Shown: positions 48,753 through 57,666, counted from the first letter of the stretch. The stretch: 58,006 bases of DNA from Methanobrevibacter sp. (GCF_017427765.1 NZ_JAFRSC010000017.1:1-58006), one strand, 5' to 3'. Numbers and translations are program-made. The notes: a model not told the origin generated them from the sequence alone.

Positions 48753-50531
48753 ATGACTCGTATTTCAATTTTAGATAAAGACAGATGTCAACCGAAAAAA
48801 TGTGATTATGTCTGCATCAATTACTGTCCGGGCGTTAGAATGGATGAAGACACAATTGTAATTGATGAGGACACCAAAAAACCGTTGATATCAGAAGAAT
48901 TATGTGAAGGGTGCGGAATCTGTACTAACCGCTGCCCATTTGATGCTATTACAATAATTAACTTACCTGAAGCGGCCGGTGAGCCAATTCACAGATTCGG
49001 ACAGAACCAGTTTGAACTGTTCGGCCTCCCATCTTTAGAAGAAGGGACTGTTTTAGGGCTTTTAGGTCAAAACGGTATCGGTAAATCCACAATCATGAAT
49101 ATTCTGGCTGGAAACCTGATACCTAACTTCGGAGACTATGAAAATCCGGCAGATAACTGGGATAATGTTATTGAATATTATAAGGGATCCGCACTTCAGA
49201 AGTATTTCAAAGACCTCTCAGAAGGCAATGTGAAAACCATATTAAAACCGCAGATGGTCGACAAGCTTCCGAAAGTCGTGAAAGGTAAAGTAAGAGATCT
49301 GCTTACAAACGTCAATGAACGTGACAAGCTCGACTACGTCACCAAGGAACTTCAGCTTGAAAATGTTCTCGACAGGAAAATGGAAAATTTGAGTGGTGGG
49401 GAACTTCAAAGGGTTGCAATAGCCGCAACAGTACTTAGGGAAGGTGATTTCTACTACTTCGATGAACCTACCTCATGGCTTGACGTATCCCAAAGACTGA
49501 ATGCAGTTAAGGTTATCAGGTCACTTGCCGAGGAAGGCAAAAGCGTTCTTGTAATTGAACACGACCTTGCAACTTTGGATGCATTGTCAGACAATATCCA
49601 CATATTATACGGTACTCCTGGAGGATACGGTGTCGTATCCGGAAGAAAAGGAGTTAGATTAGGTATCAATGCATATATAAAAGGATTTTTAGCTGAAGAG
49701 AATGTGAGAATCAGAAGAAATCCGATTGAGTTTACAATCAGACCACCAACTCCTGAAGACGAAGGAGATGCGCTTGCAAGCTATACTGACCTAAGCAAAG
49801 ACTATGACGGATTCAAATTGACTGCCGATGCAGGTGAAATATTTTATGATGAAATTGTAACAGCATTCGGTTCAAACGGTATCGGTAAAACCACATTTGC
49901 CAAAATACTTGCAGGCGTGGAAGAGCCTACAACCGGAGAAGTTGATGAGGAAGTTACAATCGCATACAAACCGCAATACATCGTTTCAAACTTTGAAGGA
50001 ACAGTAAGTGACTTTTTATATATGAATGCTCCAAGTTTCGGAAGCAAAATCTTTGAAAGCGAAATAATGAATCCACTGAGTTTAAATGAACTTTTAGACA
50101 AACCTGTCAAAGGACTGAGTGGAGGAGAACTTCAAAGATTAGCCATTGCAGTAACCCTTGCAAAAGATGCTGAAATCTATCTTTTCGATGAACCTACTGC
50201 ATTTTTGGATGTGGAACAAAGACTTGTGGCTGCAAGAGTTATCAGAAAACTCGTTGAAAGCAGAAATGCAGCTTCACTTATTGTTGACCACGATATCGTA
50301 TTTATCGATTATATCTCTGATAGAGCAATGGTATTTGACGGAACCCCTGGTTTAAACGGTCATGCATCAAAACCGACTGATTTGAGAAATGCAATGAACG
50401 AATTTTTAGGAAACCTGAACATTACATTTAGAAGAGATAAGGAAACAAAAAGACCAAGAGTTAACAAACTCGACAGTTATAAAGACCGTGAACAAAAAGA
50501 AAAAGGAGAATATTACTACCTGTCCGATTAG
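48753..50531 (+). CDS. Ribosome recycling ATPase ABCE1 (RLI)
   Basis: A 592-residue twin-ABC protein that splits ribosomes after termination. The first 80 residues bind two 4Fe-4S clusters ([16 protein letters not shown] and [14 protein letters not shown]). ATPase 1 has [27 protein letters not shown] and DEPTSWLD; ATPase 2 has [26 protein letters not shown] and DEPTAFLD. It is universal in archaea. It starts with an AAGGAG site at 48741. Confidence 0.97.
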   Translation: MTRISILDKDRCQPKKCDYVCINYCPGVRMDEDTIVIDEDTKKPLISEELCEGCGICTNRCPFDAITIINLPEAAGEPIHRFGQNQFELFGLPSLEEGTVLGLLGQNGIGKSTIMNILAGNLIPNFGDYENPADNWDNVIEYYKGSALQKYFKDLSEGNVKTILKPQMVDKLPKVVKGKVRDLLTNVNERDKLDYVTKELQLENVLDRKMENLSGGELQRVAIAATVLREGDFYYFDEPTSWLDVSQRLNAVKVIRSLAEEGKSVLVIEHDLATLDALSDNIHILYGTPGGYGVVSGRKGVRLGINAYIKGFLAEENVRIRRNPIEFTIRPPTPEDEGDALASYTDLSKDYDGFKLTADAGEIFYDEIVTAFGSNGIGKTTFAKILAGVEEPTTGEVDEEVTIAYKPQYIVSNFEGTVSDFLYMNAPSFGSKIFESEIMNPLSLNELLDKPVKGLSGGELQRLAIAVTLAKDAEIYLFDEPTAFLDVEQRLVAARVIRKLVESRNAASLIVDHDIVFIDYISDRAMVFDGTPGLNGHASKPTDLRNAMNEFLGNLNITFRRDKETKRPRVNKLDSYKDREQKEKGEYYYLSD

Positions 50532-50569
50532 ATATTCCCTTATTTTCCATCACCACCCATTTATTAAAA

Positions 50570-50608
50570 GTATTACTTTTTATACTGATTTTAATGATTT
50601 AGTAATAC
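50570..50608 (+). promoter_or_regulatory. Proposed nickel boxes of nicotianamine synthase
   Basis: GTATTAC (50570-50576) and GTAATAC (50602-50608) are inverted, 32 bases from start to start. The same 32-base distance is seen upstream of hmd. A TATA-like TTTAATATAATTTA lies at about 50630-50643. The regulator is inferred. Confidence 0.52.
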
Positions 50609-50684
50609 TTTATTTTTAATTTAAAAACTTTAATATAATTTAACCCATAAACATTTATTCAACCACAATTTAAAAGTGATAAAG

Positions 50685-51506
50685 ATGAGTTGTTATAAAT
50701 ATTGGGGAACAATTGAAGAAATTGCAAATAAACTCTCAAGTTATGGGGACTTGGACAAATACGGAGACTCAGCACTTGATAATGTTAATATCGATGAAAT
50801 CATTGAAATTTTAGACGAAGTTGAAATCATAGCTCACGATAAAGAAATCGATTTTGACTCAGCAAAACACATTCTTGATGATGAAAAGATGAACAAGGCA
50901 CTGAAGCTGATTCGTAAATTCTACGTTTATATCGGTGCAAGACTGGAAACCGAAAACGCATTAAAAATTCTGGAATCAGACAATCCAACAGAAACACTAG
51001 ATTCATTCCATTTTTATGAAAGATACATCGGATTAATCAATAACGAAAGCCAATTGGCAAAATTCAATGAAAACAAAACCTTCGTGTTTTTAGGAAGCGG
51101 ACCACTTCCACTGACTTTAATCATGTTCAACAAAGTCTATGGCTGCAAATGTATCGGAATAGAACAGCAGGAAGAAGTGGCGGACCTCTCAAGAAAGGTA
51201 TTGAAAAGATTAGGTCTTGACAATGATATAGAAATCATTACAGGTGATGAAAATTCAATAGCTGATCTTGAATATGATATCCTAATGGTTGCTGCACTTG
51301 CCGAACCAAAAGAAAGAGTATTTGCAAACATCTGGGAATTCATCGATGAAAAAACACCTCTGATTTACAGAACATATACCGGAATGAGAGCCATATTATA
51401 TGCTCCTGTTTTGGAAAAGGACACACGAGGATTCCACAAAGAAGTTATGGTACTTCCAACCGGAAAAACAAATAACACATCAGTTTTAATCAGAAAAATA
51501 GTATAG
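50685..51506 (+). CDS. Nicotianamine synthase-like metallophore enzyme
   Basis: A 273-residue methyltransferase-fold enzyme like the archaeal nicotianamine synthase of Methanothermobacter, which joins aminocarboxypropyl groups from SAM to make thermonicotianamine-type metal chelators. ADLSRKVLKRLGLDNDIEIITGDE and FVFLGSGPLPLTLIMFNKVYGCKCIGIEQQ form the SAM pocket. Such chelators can carry Ni2+. The start is ATG 50685 with AGTGAT upstream. It is preceded by nickel-box half-sites and followed by structured non-coding DNA. Confidence 0.9.
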   Translation: MSCYKYWGTIEEIANKLSSYGDLDKYGDSALDNVNIDEIIEILDEVEIIAHDKEIDFDSAKHILDDEKMNKALKLIRKFYVYIGARLETENALKILESDNPTETLDSFHFYERYIGLINNESQLAKFNENKTFVFLGSGPLPLTLIMFNKVYGCKCIGIEQQEEVADLSRKVLKRLGLDNDIEIITGDENSIADLEYDILMVAALAEPKERVFANIWEFIDEKTPLIYRTYTGMRAILYAPVLEKDTRGFHKEVMVLPTGKTNNTSVLIRKIV

Positions 51507-51510
51507 GAGA

Positions 51511-51756
51511 GTTATTAAAGTTTAGGAGAACAACTTTAATAACCGCCCCAAGAGATTAGACAATCTCATTATCCCTTAAGATAGGCAATCATATTTGCAC
51601 ATTGAGGAGGGAAATATGGTTATGATTTTAATACAAAATGACTTTGAAAGATAACCATATGACTTTAATTATCTTTCTAACATTAGTAATTCTCATACTA
51701 ATCTTAGAAAGACAATTGAAAGATAGAGTGTAAATAGTTAATAAATAACTATTTAC
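51511..51756 (-). ncRNA. Structured element A between nas and the flp-like operon
   Basis: Four hairpins: GTTATTAAAGTT/AACTTTAATAAC (51511-51543), ATATGGTTAT/ATAACCATAT (51614-51660), a 16-bp TCTTTCTAA...TTAGAAAGA stem with one C-C mismatch (51672-51712), and GTAAATAGTTA/TAACTATTTAC (51730-51756). The last two recur in element B with 15-17 bases between them. A minus-strand TATA (TTTATATG at 51843-51850) flanked by nickel-box half-sites would transcribe the whole element leftward from about 51820. No ORF is present. The strand is inferred. Confidence 0.4.
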
Positions 51757-51834
51757 AAGAGTTTATGACTAATTGCCATTGAGTTAGACATTTTTAATTA
51801 TCAAATTTCATGATAATCTATAATATACTAACAA

Positions 51835-52170
51835 GTAATAACCATATAAATGTTATTAAAGTATTACTCTTTAATTTGAACTTAAAATTCAAAAATATGA
51901 ATTTAAAATAGTTTAAATCCCACTATACGTTCAGAGAGTCGTTTAAAAAATAAAATGAATATTTATAATACTTTATTTAAAAAAAGTATTATTTTATAAA
52001 ATTAATTAAAATTAATTAATTTCAAAAATAATTTAAAAAACAATTTATTCAAATATATAAACCTCAAATAATAGACATTACTGAATAAAATGCTTTTAAA
52101 TTTAATATTCCGCCAAAAGACAATCTAAAATATATTATAAAAAAAGTAATACTTTTTATAAAAATAATAC
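51835..52170. promoter_or_regulatory. Nickel-box cluster IG2
   Basis: GTAATAA (51835), GTATTAC (51861), the pair ATAATAC-14-GTATTAT (51965/51986), and the direct pair GTAATAC/ATAATAC 18 bases apart (52146/52164). The identical set with the same internal spacing recurs at 55597-55934 (IG1). On the minus strand GTAATAC and TTATTAC flank TTTATATG at 51843-51850. Confidence 0.5.
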
Positions 52171-52221
52171 TACCATCGTGATCTTTTAGTGAAAGACCAA
52201 CCCTGAAAAATATTTATAAAA

Positions 52222-52547
52222 AATAGCTATTAAAGAATTTGAGGATTTGAAATTGCTTTAATAGCTATTGTAGACAGTGAAAGAAACCATACATAAAATT
52301 ATATATTAATCTCTTTTTTGATTAATTATCTTACATTGATGGAGAAAAATAAACAATACTGATTGGTTATGCCAACAACCACTATTGTTTGGCTAATGAT
52401 GAATTTATCAATATAAAGATAATTAATTGAAAAATAATCAAAATATTCTCTATTTTAACTATCTTTCTAACATTAGTAACCAACATACTAATCTTAGAAA
52501 GACAATTAACAAAGAAAGTAAATAGCTATCGTGAAATAGCTATTTAC
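52222..52547 (-). ncRNA. Structured element B, downstream of the flp-like operon
   Basis: Hairpins: AATAGCTATTAAAG/CTTTAATAGCTATT (52222-52269, perfect 14 bp), the paralogue of the 16-bp stem TCTTTCTAA...TTAGAAAGA (52462-52502), and GTAAATAGCTAT/ATAGCTATTTAC (52518-52547, 12 bp). A further possible outer pairing is TAATTATCTT/AAGATAATTA around 52325 and 52420. It lies directly after the stop of the MvhD-like gene on the minus strand, so it may be the operon 3' UTR or an independent RNA. Strand is not certain. Confidence 0.4.
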
Positions 52548-52574
52548 TACCATATGTTTGACTATTGTTTAACT

Positions 52575-52979
52575 CTATTCTAATTCTAATGGACCCAATT
52601 TTGAGAGAGTATTATAAAATTCATCCATTGTTTTTTGGAACTTTTCTCCTTCAGATGCAGAAATCCATTCAAAACGGAACCTTTCTTTTTCAATACCGAA
52701 TTCCTCTATAATATCTTGAACAATTTTTGCTCTTCTAGACCATTTATAGTTTCCAGCATCATAATGGCAATCACCAATATGACAACCTCCCACAAATACT
52801 CCATCGGCACCGTCTTCAAATGCTTTAAAGATCATGGAAGGATTAATTCTTCCAGAACACATTACACGAATGATTCTAACATTAGGAGGATATTGCATAC
52901 GTGCGGTTCCAGCAGTGTCCGCCCCTCCATAACAACACCAGTTACATAACAATCCTACAATTTTTATATCATCAGACAT
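52575..52979 (-). CDS. MvhD-like iron-sulfur subunit (FlpD-like)
   Basis: A 134-residue protein of the MvhD family, which joins hydrogenase or formate dehydrogenase modules to heterodisulfide reductase HdrA. Cysteines in [23 protein letters not shown] and [14 protein letters not shown] hold a 2Fe-2S cluster. ATG 52979 with GAGGTGG upstream is chosen over the in-frame TTG. It is the last gene of the minus-strand operon with the FdhB- and FdhA-like genes. Confidence 0.88.
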   Translation of the reverse strand: MSDDIKIVGLLCNWCCYGGADTAGTARMQYPPNVRIIRVMCSGRINPSMIFKAFEDGADGVFVGGCHIGDCHYDAGNYKWSRRAKIVQDIIEEFGIEKERFRFEWISASEGEKFQKTMDEFYNTLSKLGPLELE

Positions 52980-52988
52980 CAAACCACC

Positions 52989-54128
52989 TCATAATTCAAC
53001 TTTATCTGGACTATATAATGGAGGTTTTATATCATCTGAAACTCCAGCTACATAACCAGTCCTATCGTAGTATTTTTTCTGCAATTTATCAAAAATTAGT
53101 GAAACCGGAATGTCCATCGGACAGACATCATCACATTGACCGCAATTACAACAACTGAAACTCATGTGTGAAAGCCTTACTCCTTGGAATGCAATTGGTT
53201 CTGGCGGAATATTGAGTTCATCTTTGAAGTATGGTTTGTTTAATTCACAATTTTCATAACACCAACAGATTGGACAAATATCCCTACAGGCATAACAGCC
53301 TATGCATCTTTTCCATGCATCCATACCTTCTGCATCTCCAAAAGTAGCCCCTTGAGCTTTTTTAGCCATTTTAATCATGATGCCCTCAACTTTAGACCTT
53401 GCTTCTATTGCTTGGTCTGATGCATTTTTGGTTTCAAGAATACCTGCACTTTTTGCGCCGTCAATTAATTGTTGGCCTTTTTCATCATTTATTTCAATGA
53501 ATGTCCATCCGTCTTCAGACCCCCAGTTACCGCATGCAATATTCGCTTTTCTAGGGATTTTAACATCACATCTTTGACAATTATTACGTCTTCCATATCC
53601 TTGTTGTTCCAGTTCATGGATCTTGACGCCTTTTTCAGTACCGTCAGCCAGTTCGACAATGAATTGTCCTTTGTCAATCTCCTCACTTACAACATCATCA
53701 GGATTGATGTCATAAAACAATTCAATCATCTTACGTCCAGTAACGGGAGAAACAGTTCCTCCGCAATTTAAACCCACTGTATAAACATTATCTGGATTAA
53801 GTTTATGTCTTTTAAATAATTCATCTATAGACCTGATATCGCAAGGTTTAACCGCTACTGCAACCTTTTTATCAGAAAAATACTTTTGCAAGAGATCGCT
53901 TATCAATGTAGGAGCACAGTGATAAGAACCTGCAGTTGAAATTAAATCTTCGGAATTGGTGATAAATGTTGGAACACCATCATAAATATCATCACCCGGA
54001 CGCAATGCTAAAACACCATCAACAAGACCTTCATCTAGCAAATATTTAAATATGCTTGTAACAGCACCTCCACATTCTCCAGCTTCAAGAATTTCACCAT
54101 CTTTTGATTTTGCTAAAATATGACTCAT
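52989..54128 (-). CDS. FdhB-like F420-binding iron-sulfur subunit (FlpB-like)
   Basis: A 379-residue protein of the FrhB/FdhB family that passes electrons between F420 and iron-sulfur clusters using FAD. The N terminus has GECGGAVTSIFKYLL and HCAPTLI, followed by the CDIRSIDELF and LNCGGTVSP segments; RRNNCQRCDVKIPRKANIACGNWG is the 4Fe-4S and FAD loop. The C-terminal third has CIGCYACRDICPICWCYENC and CCNCGQCDDVCPM. It resembles the flpB product of Methanothermobacter. It overlaps closely with its neighbours, 4-10 bases apart. Confidence 0.9.
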   Translation of the reverse strand: MSHILAKSKDGEILEAGECGGAVTSIFKYLLDEGLVDGVLALRPGDDIYDGVPTFITNSEDLISTAGSYHCAPTLISDLLQKYFSDKKVAVAVKPCDIRSIDELFKRHKLNPDNVYTVGLNCGGTVSPVTGRKMIELFYDINPDDVVSEEIDKGQFIVELADGTEKGVKIHELEQQGYGRRNNCQRCDVKIPRKANIACGNWGSEDGWTFIEINDEKGQQLIDGAKSAGILETKNASDQAIEARSKVEGIMIKMAKKAQGATFGDAEGMDAWKRCIGCYACRDICPICWCYENCELNKPYFKDELNIPPEPIAFQGVRLSHMSFSCCNCGQCDDVCPMDIPVSLIFDKLQKKYYDRTGYVAGVSDDIKPPLYSPDKVEL

Positions 54129-54132
54129 GAAA

Positions 54133-55143
54133 TCACTCCACTTCCCCGTTTATTTTTTCAATAATTTCTACAATACCCATATTTTCAGATTCATAAACTG
54201 AACTAAATTCCTGAGTTAATCCTTCAGCATTAGTAAATGACCCATCACACTCCAACCAGGATTTAATTGGAATGACAAAATCGGCAATTTCTGTTGTATC
54301 ATTTTGGAATGGGGAAAATACAATCATTTGAGGTATTGACTTAAACTCAAAATCAAATTCATTTACGATATCATCATTGAAAACCAATAAGACTTCTGAA
54401 TTGTCCAATAGTTCCAATGCATCTTCTTTTGATGTTGCCTCAACCAAGTTCAAAGCCCCTTTTGTATTGGATTTACTGTAAACAGGCAATAATTTTGAAT
54501 CTGCACTTTCAAGTAAATCCAAATCCTCAACTGAATCGATTTCATTGAATAATATCACAGAAGATTCATCCGGAGCAATGCTTTCCAAGAACTCTTTGAC
54601 TGAAACTGAAGTGAATTCATCTGTGATATTTGCTGTTGGTGAATTTTCCAAATCATCATTGACAAATATTTTTGCGCCATTTTCCTTTGCACGAACAATG
54701 CGCCTTCCGACTAATGGATTTTCATATAAAATGTTTCCAATGACAAAAAGATTTGATGCTTTTTCAATGTCATCATATGAAGCTACCGGATCAAAATTTT
54801 TCAGATTGTCTGCATAAGCAATAACATTAAAGCCCTTCGAATCACATAAAGATTTAATTGCTTGCAAATCCTCATTAGTATTATTTCCTGAAAAAATTAC
54901 AGTAACTTTTTCATTATTACAGGATTTTATTTTACCAATTACATCATCTAACACTTTTGAATCAAATGAAAGTTTCCCTTCAATATTTTCAACTGAAGAT
55001 CTTCCATTTGAACAGTTTTTACCCTCATTAATAGGATGTCTTTTATATGGAAATGTTCCAACAATTTCTTCATTATCTAAAATCACATTAATACCACAAC
55101 CAACACTACATGATGGGCATAACGTGTGTTTAATTTCAAACAT
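54133..55143 (-). CDS. Truncated FdhA/molybdopterin oxidoreductase-like subunit (FlpC-like)
   Basis: A 336-residue protein, about half the length of formate dehydrogenase FdhA. The N terminus keeps the 4Fe-4S motif (C9, C12, C16, C44) in LCPSCSVGCGIN and GKNCSNGR, then a Rossmann-like molybdopterin domain with the end IVFSPFQNDTTEIADFVIPIKSWLECDGSFTNAEG. The active-site Sec/Cys-His-Arg region and the cofactor loops I expect in FdhA are missing. It probably has only an electron-transfer or structural role. It lies 4 bases before the FdhB-like gene and follows the SecB-like one. Confidence 0.78.
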   Translation of the reverse strand: MFEIKHTLCPSCSVGCGINVILDNEEIVGTFPYKRHPINEGKNCSNGRSSVENIEGKLSFDSKVLDDVIGKIKSCNNEKVTVIFSGNNTNEDLQAIKSLCDSKGFNVIAYADNLKNFDPVASYDDIEKASNLFVIGNILYENPLVGRRIVRAKENGAKIFVNDDLENSPTANITDEFTSVSVKEFLESIAPDESSVILFNEIDSVEDLDLLESADSKLLPVYSKSNTKGALNLVEATSKEDALELLDNSEVLLVFNDDIVNEFDFEFKSIPQMIVFSPFQNDTTEIADFVIPIKSWLECDGSFTNAEGLTQEFSSVYESENMGIVEIIEKINGEVE

Positions 55144-55160
55144 AATTCATCACCAAATAC

Positions 55161-55511
55161 TTAAAAAGTAGCACCGAAATTAACTGCAGAATTAATTTCC
55201 CCATTTAATAATTCGTAATTTGATTGCTTAGTTAATGAAATCAGGTTCATTAACATGTTGCATGCGTGATGGAAAATTATTTGAGAACATTCTTGTTGAA
55301 TAAATTCTTCAAAATCACCCAACTTAATTAATCCCCCTATTTTAAAACTCAAATTTAAATACTCATCAGATTTTAAAACAATGTCATATCCCATAACCTT
55401 TTGATCGGTATGAGTATATTCAACAGACCAATCAATATTTAAATTTAAATTTGAATTTTTAGGATTGTAACTCTCTCTAAACATAGCTAGTTTATCTACC
55501 GTAATTTCCAT
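55161..55511 (-). CDS. SecB-like small protein heading the flp-like operon
   Basis: A 116-residue protein. The C-terminal part (ECSQIIFHHACNMLMNLISLT, then NGEINSAVNFGATF) follows the pattern of SecB family chaperones, in which a helix with the ILFPYAR-like motif is followed by a PVNF-like end. It could be a specialised chaperone for the co-encoded iron-sulfur proteins. Similarity is moderate and I do not claim a proven SecB function. It has the operon promoter just upstream, at 55597-55629. Confidence 0.5.
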   Translation of the reverse strand: MEITVDKLAMFRESYNPKNSNLNLNIDWSVEYTHTDQKVMGYDIVLKSDEYLNLSFKIGGLIKLGDFEEFIQQECSQIIFHHACNMLMNLISLTKQSNYELLNGEINSAVNFGATF

Positions 55512-55561
55512 GCTACTTACTCCAATTATTTATTAAATAATCTCCAAATTATTAAAATTAA

Positions 55562-55940
55562 CAAAATTAATTTAATAATCTATACCATACTCACAAGTAA
55601 TAACCATATAAATGTTATTAAAGTATTACTCTTTAAATTGAAGCCTTTACTTGCAAATAAAGACTCCCTGTTGTTGAATGGGCCAATGAACTATAATCAG
55701 TTTAAGAAAGTTAAAAAAAAGAATTGATAATACTTTTTTTAAAAAAAGTATTATTTATTAAAATGGATTAAATTAATATAAAATTAAAAAAACAGGATAT
55801 TTTTAGGTTTATATTCTTCAAAAGGACATATATGCACAAAAATTAAAAAATAACAAAAATAAATTAGAATATCTAAAAAAAAGTAACTGAAAATATAAAA
55901 ATAAAATGAGTAATACTTTTTTTAAAAATAATACTACTCA
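55562..55940. repeat. Duplicated intergenic block (copy 2 at 51800-52180)
   Basis: The two intergenic blocks share a 40-base near-identical stretch (GTAATAACCATATAAATGTT, then ATTAAAGTATTACTCTTTAA) and the same order and spacing of the later half-site pairs. This shows one copy was made from the other, after which coding DNA was gained or lost in between. Confidence 0.7.
55597..55934 (-). promoter_or_regulatory. Nickel-box cluster IG1, promoter of the flp-like operon
   Basis: GTAATAA at 55597, GTATTAC at 55623, ATAATAC/GTATTAT at 55727 and 55748 (14 bases apart), and GTAATAC/ATAATAC at 55910 and 55928. Read on the minus strand, GTAATAC and TTATTAC flank TTTATATG (55605-55612), 94 bases before the SecB-like start. 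A near-identical copy lies at 51835-52170. Confidence 0.55.
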
Positions 55941-55971
55941 GCGAACAATATTTCTTCTAAAAAATTATTAC

Positions 55972-57468
55972 CTAGACAATGGTTAATGCATTTGGCACCT
56001 TTTTCAAAATGTTTTCCTTTACAGGAATCATTGTTGATGAAGCAATAGAGAAATCAGCACTTTTAGCTGCAACATCATCATCCTTTTCAGCAATGATTGT
56101 AGCATTTAATGCATCCTGCAAGTTATTTACAGTATTCTTCAATACCCATTCATCTACATCTGAAATTATAATTTCATCAACATATTTATCCAATTCATTT
56201 GCAATAACCCATGAAATAAATCTGCCGCCATGCAATGCTATAGTAGTGCCATCAGCTAATGCGACAATATCATCTAAAGTGTGTTTCAATTGAATATTCT
56301 GATACATTCTTGAATTAACTAAAGTTGCCCAATGTGCATCGCCGACATGATAAGACCCAATTTTTCTTGGATATACATAATCAGGCCCCGCAATCTTAAC
56401 TGCCGTTGCTAGTGATAACAGGTCTTGCTTTTGAACCGGAAGTCCCCTATTTGGAAATTCTTCATTGATGATTTGAATAATTCTTGGAAGTCCAAATTTG
56501 CCTCTTCTAGCGGTTCCAGGCTCATACCCGCACATGTACCCATGATGATTTTTTGGAAAACCTGTGATTACCATGTTCAAGCCAGAGCGCAATCCTGCCC
56601 TTACCTCATGTTCATATGCACCATTAGTTGCAACTACTTTTCCAGGAGACAGTATTCTTGCAGCGGCGATTGTTTTTGCAAACGCTTCTGTTGTATTTTC
56701 ACATCTGTTAAATGGTCCACCTTCAACTACGATAACATCTGCACCAATCTCTATAGATTTTTCAAAACCTGTGATTACCTCATCATAACCGTCGCCAACA
56801 AACATGATAGACTCCAAGCCCCTTCCATATTTTTTAGCCAGTTGAGCAATATCTTCAGCTTCTCTTAATGGTGCCGCATGACCATCGCCAGTTTGTTCAC
56901 AGGTGACATTAACTGCAACGGATGAAGACAATTTGACCCATTCTTCCTTATCATCTTTTTCTGCAAGTTCCTTATCAATCAATCTTTCATGAATCCTTCC
57001 TCTAGGACATTCTGTAAATGCAGGACCTTTATTATAACATTCTCCGCCACAACCGCTGATGTTTTTTGGAAGCCTCATCGCACCGTTTTCGCCAAAATGA
57101 TCCAAATCAAGAGGAACGTCAACAATCTCATGAACCCTTTGCATTACTTCCACTCCTCTCATTCCAAATTTCTCAGCTATGTCTGAAAATGCATAAGCGC
57201 AGATGTGAATCGGTGCCCCAATCATGTCTGCTAGCCTACAATTGCCCAATAAGTCCATCAGCTCCAAATCGGAAGCGCATGTCCCTGCAACCACTTCAGT
57301 CAAATCGCATCCTAAAGGAAATCTTTTAAACTGCATTCCCAGTTTCATTGTTTCTTCAAGCGTAAGTTCAGAAATTGCATCAACAACTGAGGTTACATCT
57401 TTATCCATTTTTGATATTTCGATTGCAGCATCATCATCATGAACTGCACTTTTTATTAAATCGTACAT
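55972..57468 (-). CDS. hcgG: [Fe]-hydrogenase cofactor biosynthesis protein HcgG
   Basis: A 498-residue protein of the HcgG family, needed to make the iron-guanylylpyridinol (FeGP) cofactor of Hmd. Recognisable segments are the N-terminal EISKMDKDVTSVVDAISELT, the cysteine-rich SGCGGECYNKGPAFTECPRGR, VIVVEGGPFNRCENT and KNHHGYMCGYEPGTARRG. Its exact reaction I cannot state. It lies divergent from hmd, with both metal-box types in the shared intergenic region. The start ATG 57468 has GGGGTAA upstream. Confidence 0.88.
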   Translation of the reverse strand: MYDLIKSAVHDDDAAIEISKMDKDVTSVVDAISELTLEETMKLGMQFKRFPLGCDLTEVVAGTCASDLELMDLLGNCRLADMIGAPIHICAYAFSDIAEKFGMRGVEVMQRVHEIVDVPLDLDHFGENGAMRLPKNISGCGGECYNKGPAFTECPRGRIHERLIDKELAEKDDKEEWVKLSSSVAVNVTCEQTGDGHAAPLREAEDIAQLAKKYGRGLESIMFVGDGYDEVITGFEKSIEIGADVIVVEGGPFNRCENTTEAFAKTIAAARILSPGKVVATNGAYEHEVRAGLRSGLNMVITGFPKNHHGYMCGYEPGTARRGKFGLPRIIQIINEEFPNRGLPVQKQDLLSLATAVKIAGPDYVYPRKIGSYHVGDAHWATLVNSRMYQNIQLKHTLDDIVALADGTTIALHGGRFISWVIANELDKYVDEIIISDVDEWVLKNTVNNLQDALNATIIAEKDDDVAAKSADFSIASSTMIPVKENILKKVPNALTIV

Positions 57469-57537
57469 GAAATTTACCCCAAAAATTATATTCTACTATA
57501 TATTTTTCAGTGAAATCTTTAATAAATAAGTTTCGAT

Positions 57538-57551
57538 TTAGGTAAACCTAA
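57538..57551 (-). promoter_or_regulatory. Iron box in front of hcgG
   Basis: TTAGGTAAACCTAA, a palindrome identical in core to those at feoB and the Cys-rich peptide, lies 70-83 bases before the hcgG start. The HcgG product needs iron to complete FeGP, so iron control is logical; the regulator is inferred. Confidence 0.55.
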
Positions 57552-57586
57552 ACTCTTTTAATATATGATATATTATCAAATAAAAA

Positions 57587-57666
57587 GTATTACTAAACTT
57601 TAAAATAATAAACAAAAAGTAATAACAGTATTACTAAAAAAGGGAAATTAATAGTAAAAATAATAC
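57587..57666 (+). promoter_or_regulatory. Nickel boxes of hmd
   Basis: GTATTAC at 57587 with GTAATAA at 57619, and GTATTAC at 57628 with ATAATAC at 57660. In both pairs the start-to-start distance is 32 bases (gap 25), identical to the pair upstream of nas. Hmd is nickel-free and known to rise under nickel limitation in Methanothermobacter, so these boxes fit nickel control. Confidence 0.55.

Noticed and set aside
51511..51543. Terminator reading of the perfect 12-bp hairpin after nas
   Set aside because: No T run follows it on either strand. It is better explained as part of the multi-hairpin element.
51507..52574. Remnant insertion sequence or transposon with terminal repeats
   Set aside because: The repeats are short internal hairpins inside homologous blocks, without a transposase, target-site duplication or end-to-end inverted repeats.
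54133..55143. Reading this gene as formylmethanofuran dehydrogenase subunit B (FwdB/FmdB)
   Set aside because: Length is shorter than FwdB, neighbours are FdhB- and MvhD-like, and the active-site region is missing. An flp-type subunit fits better.
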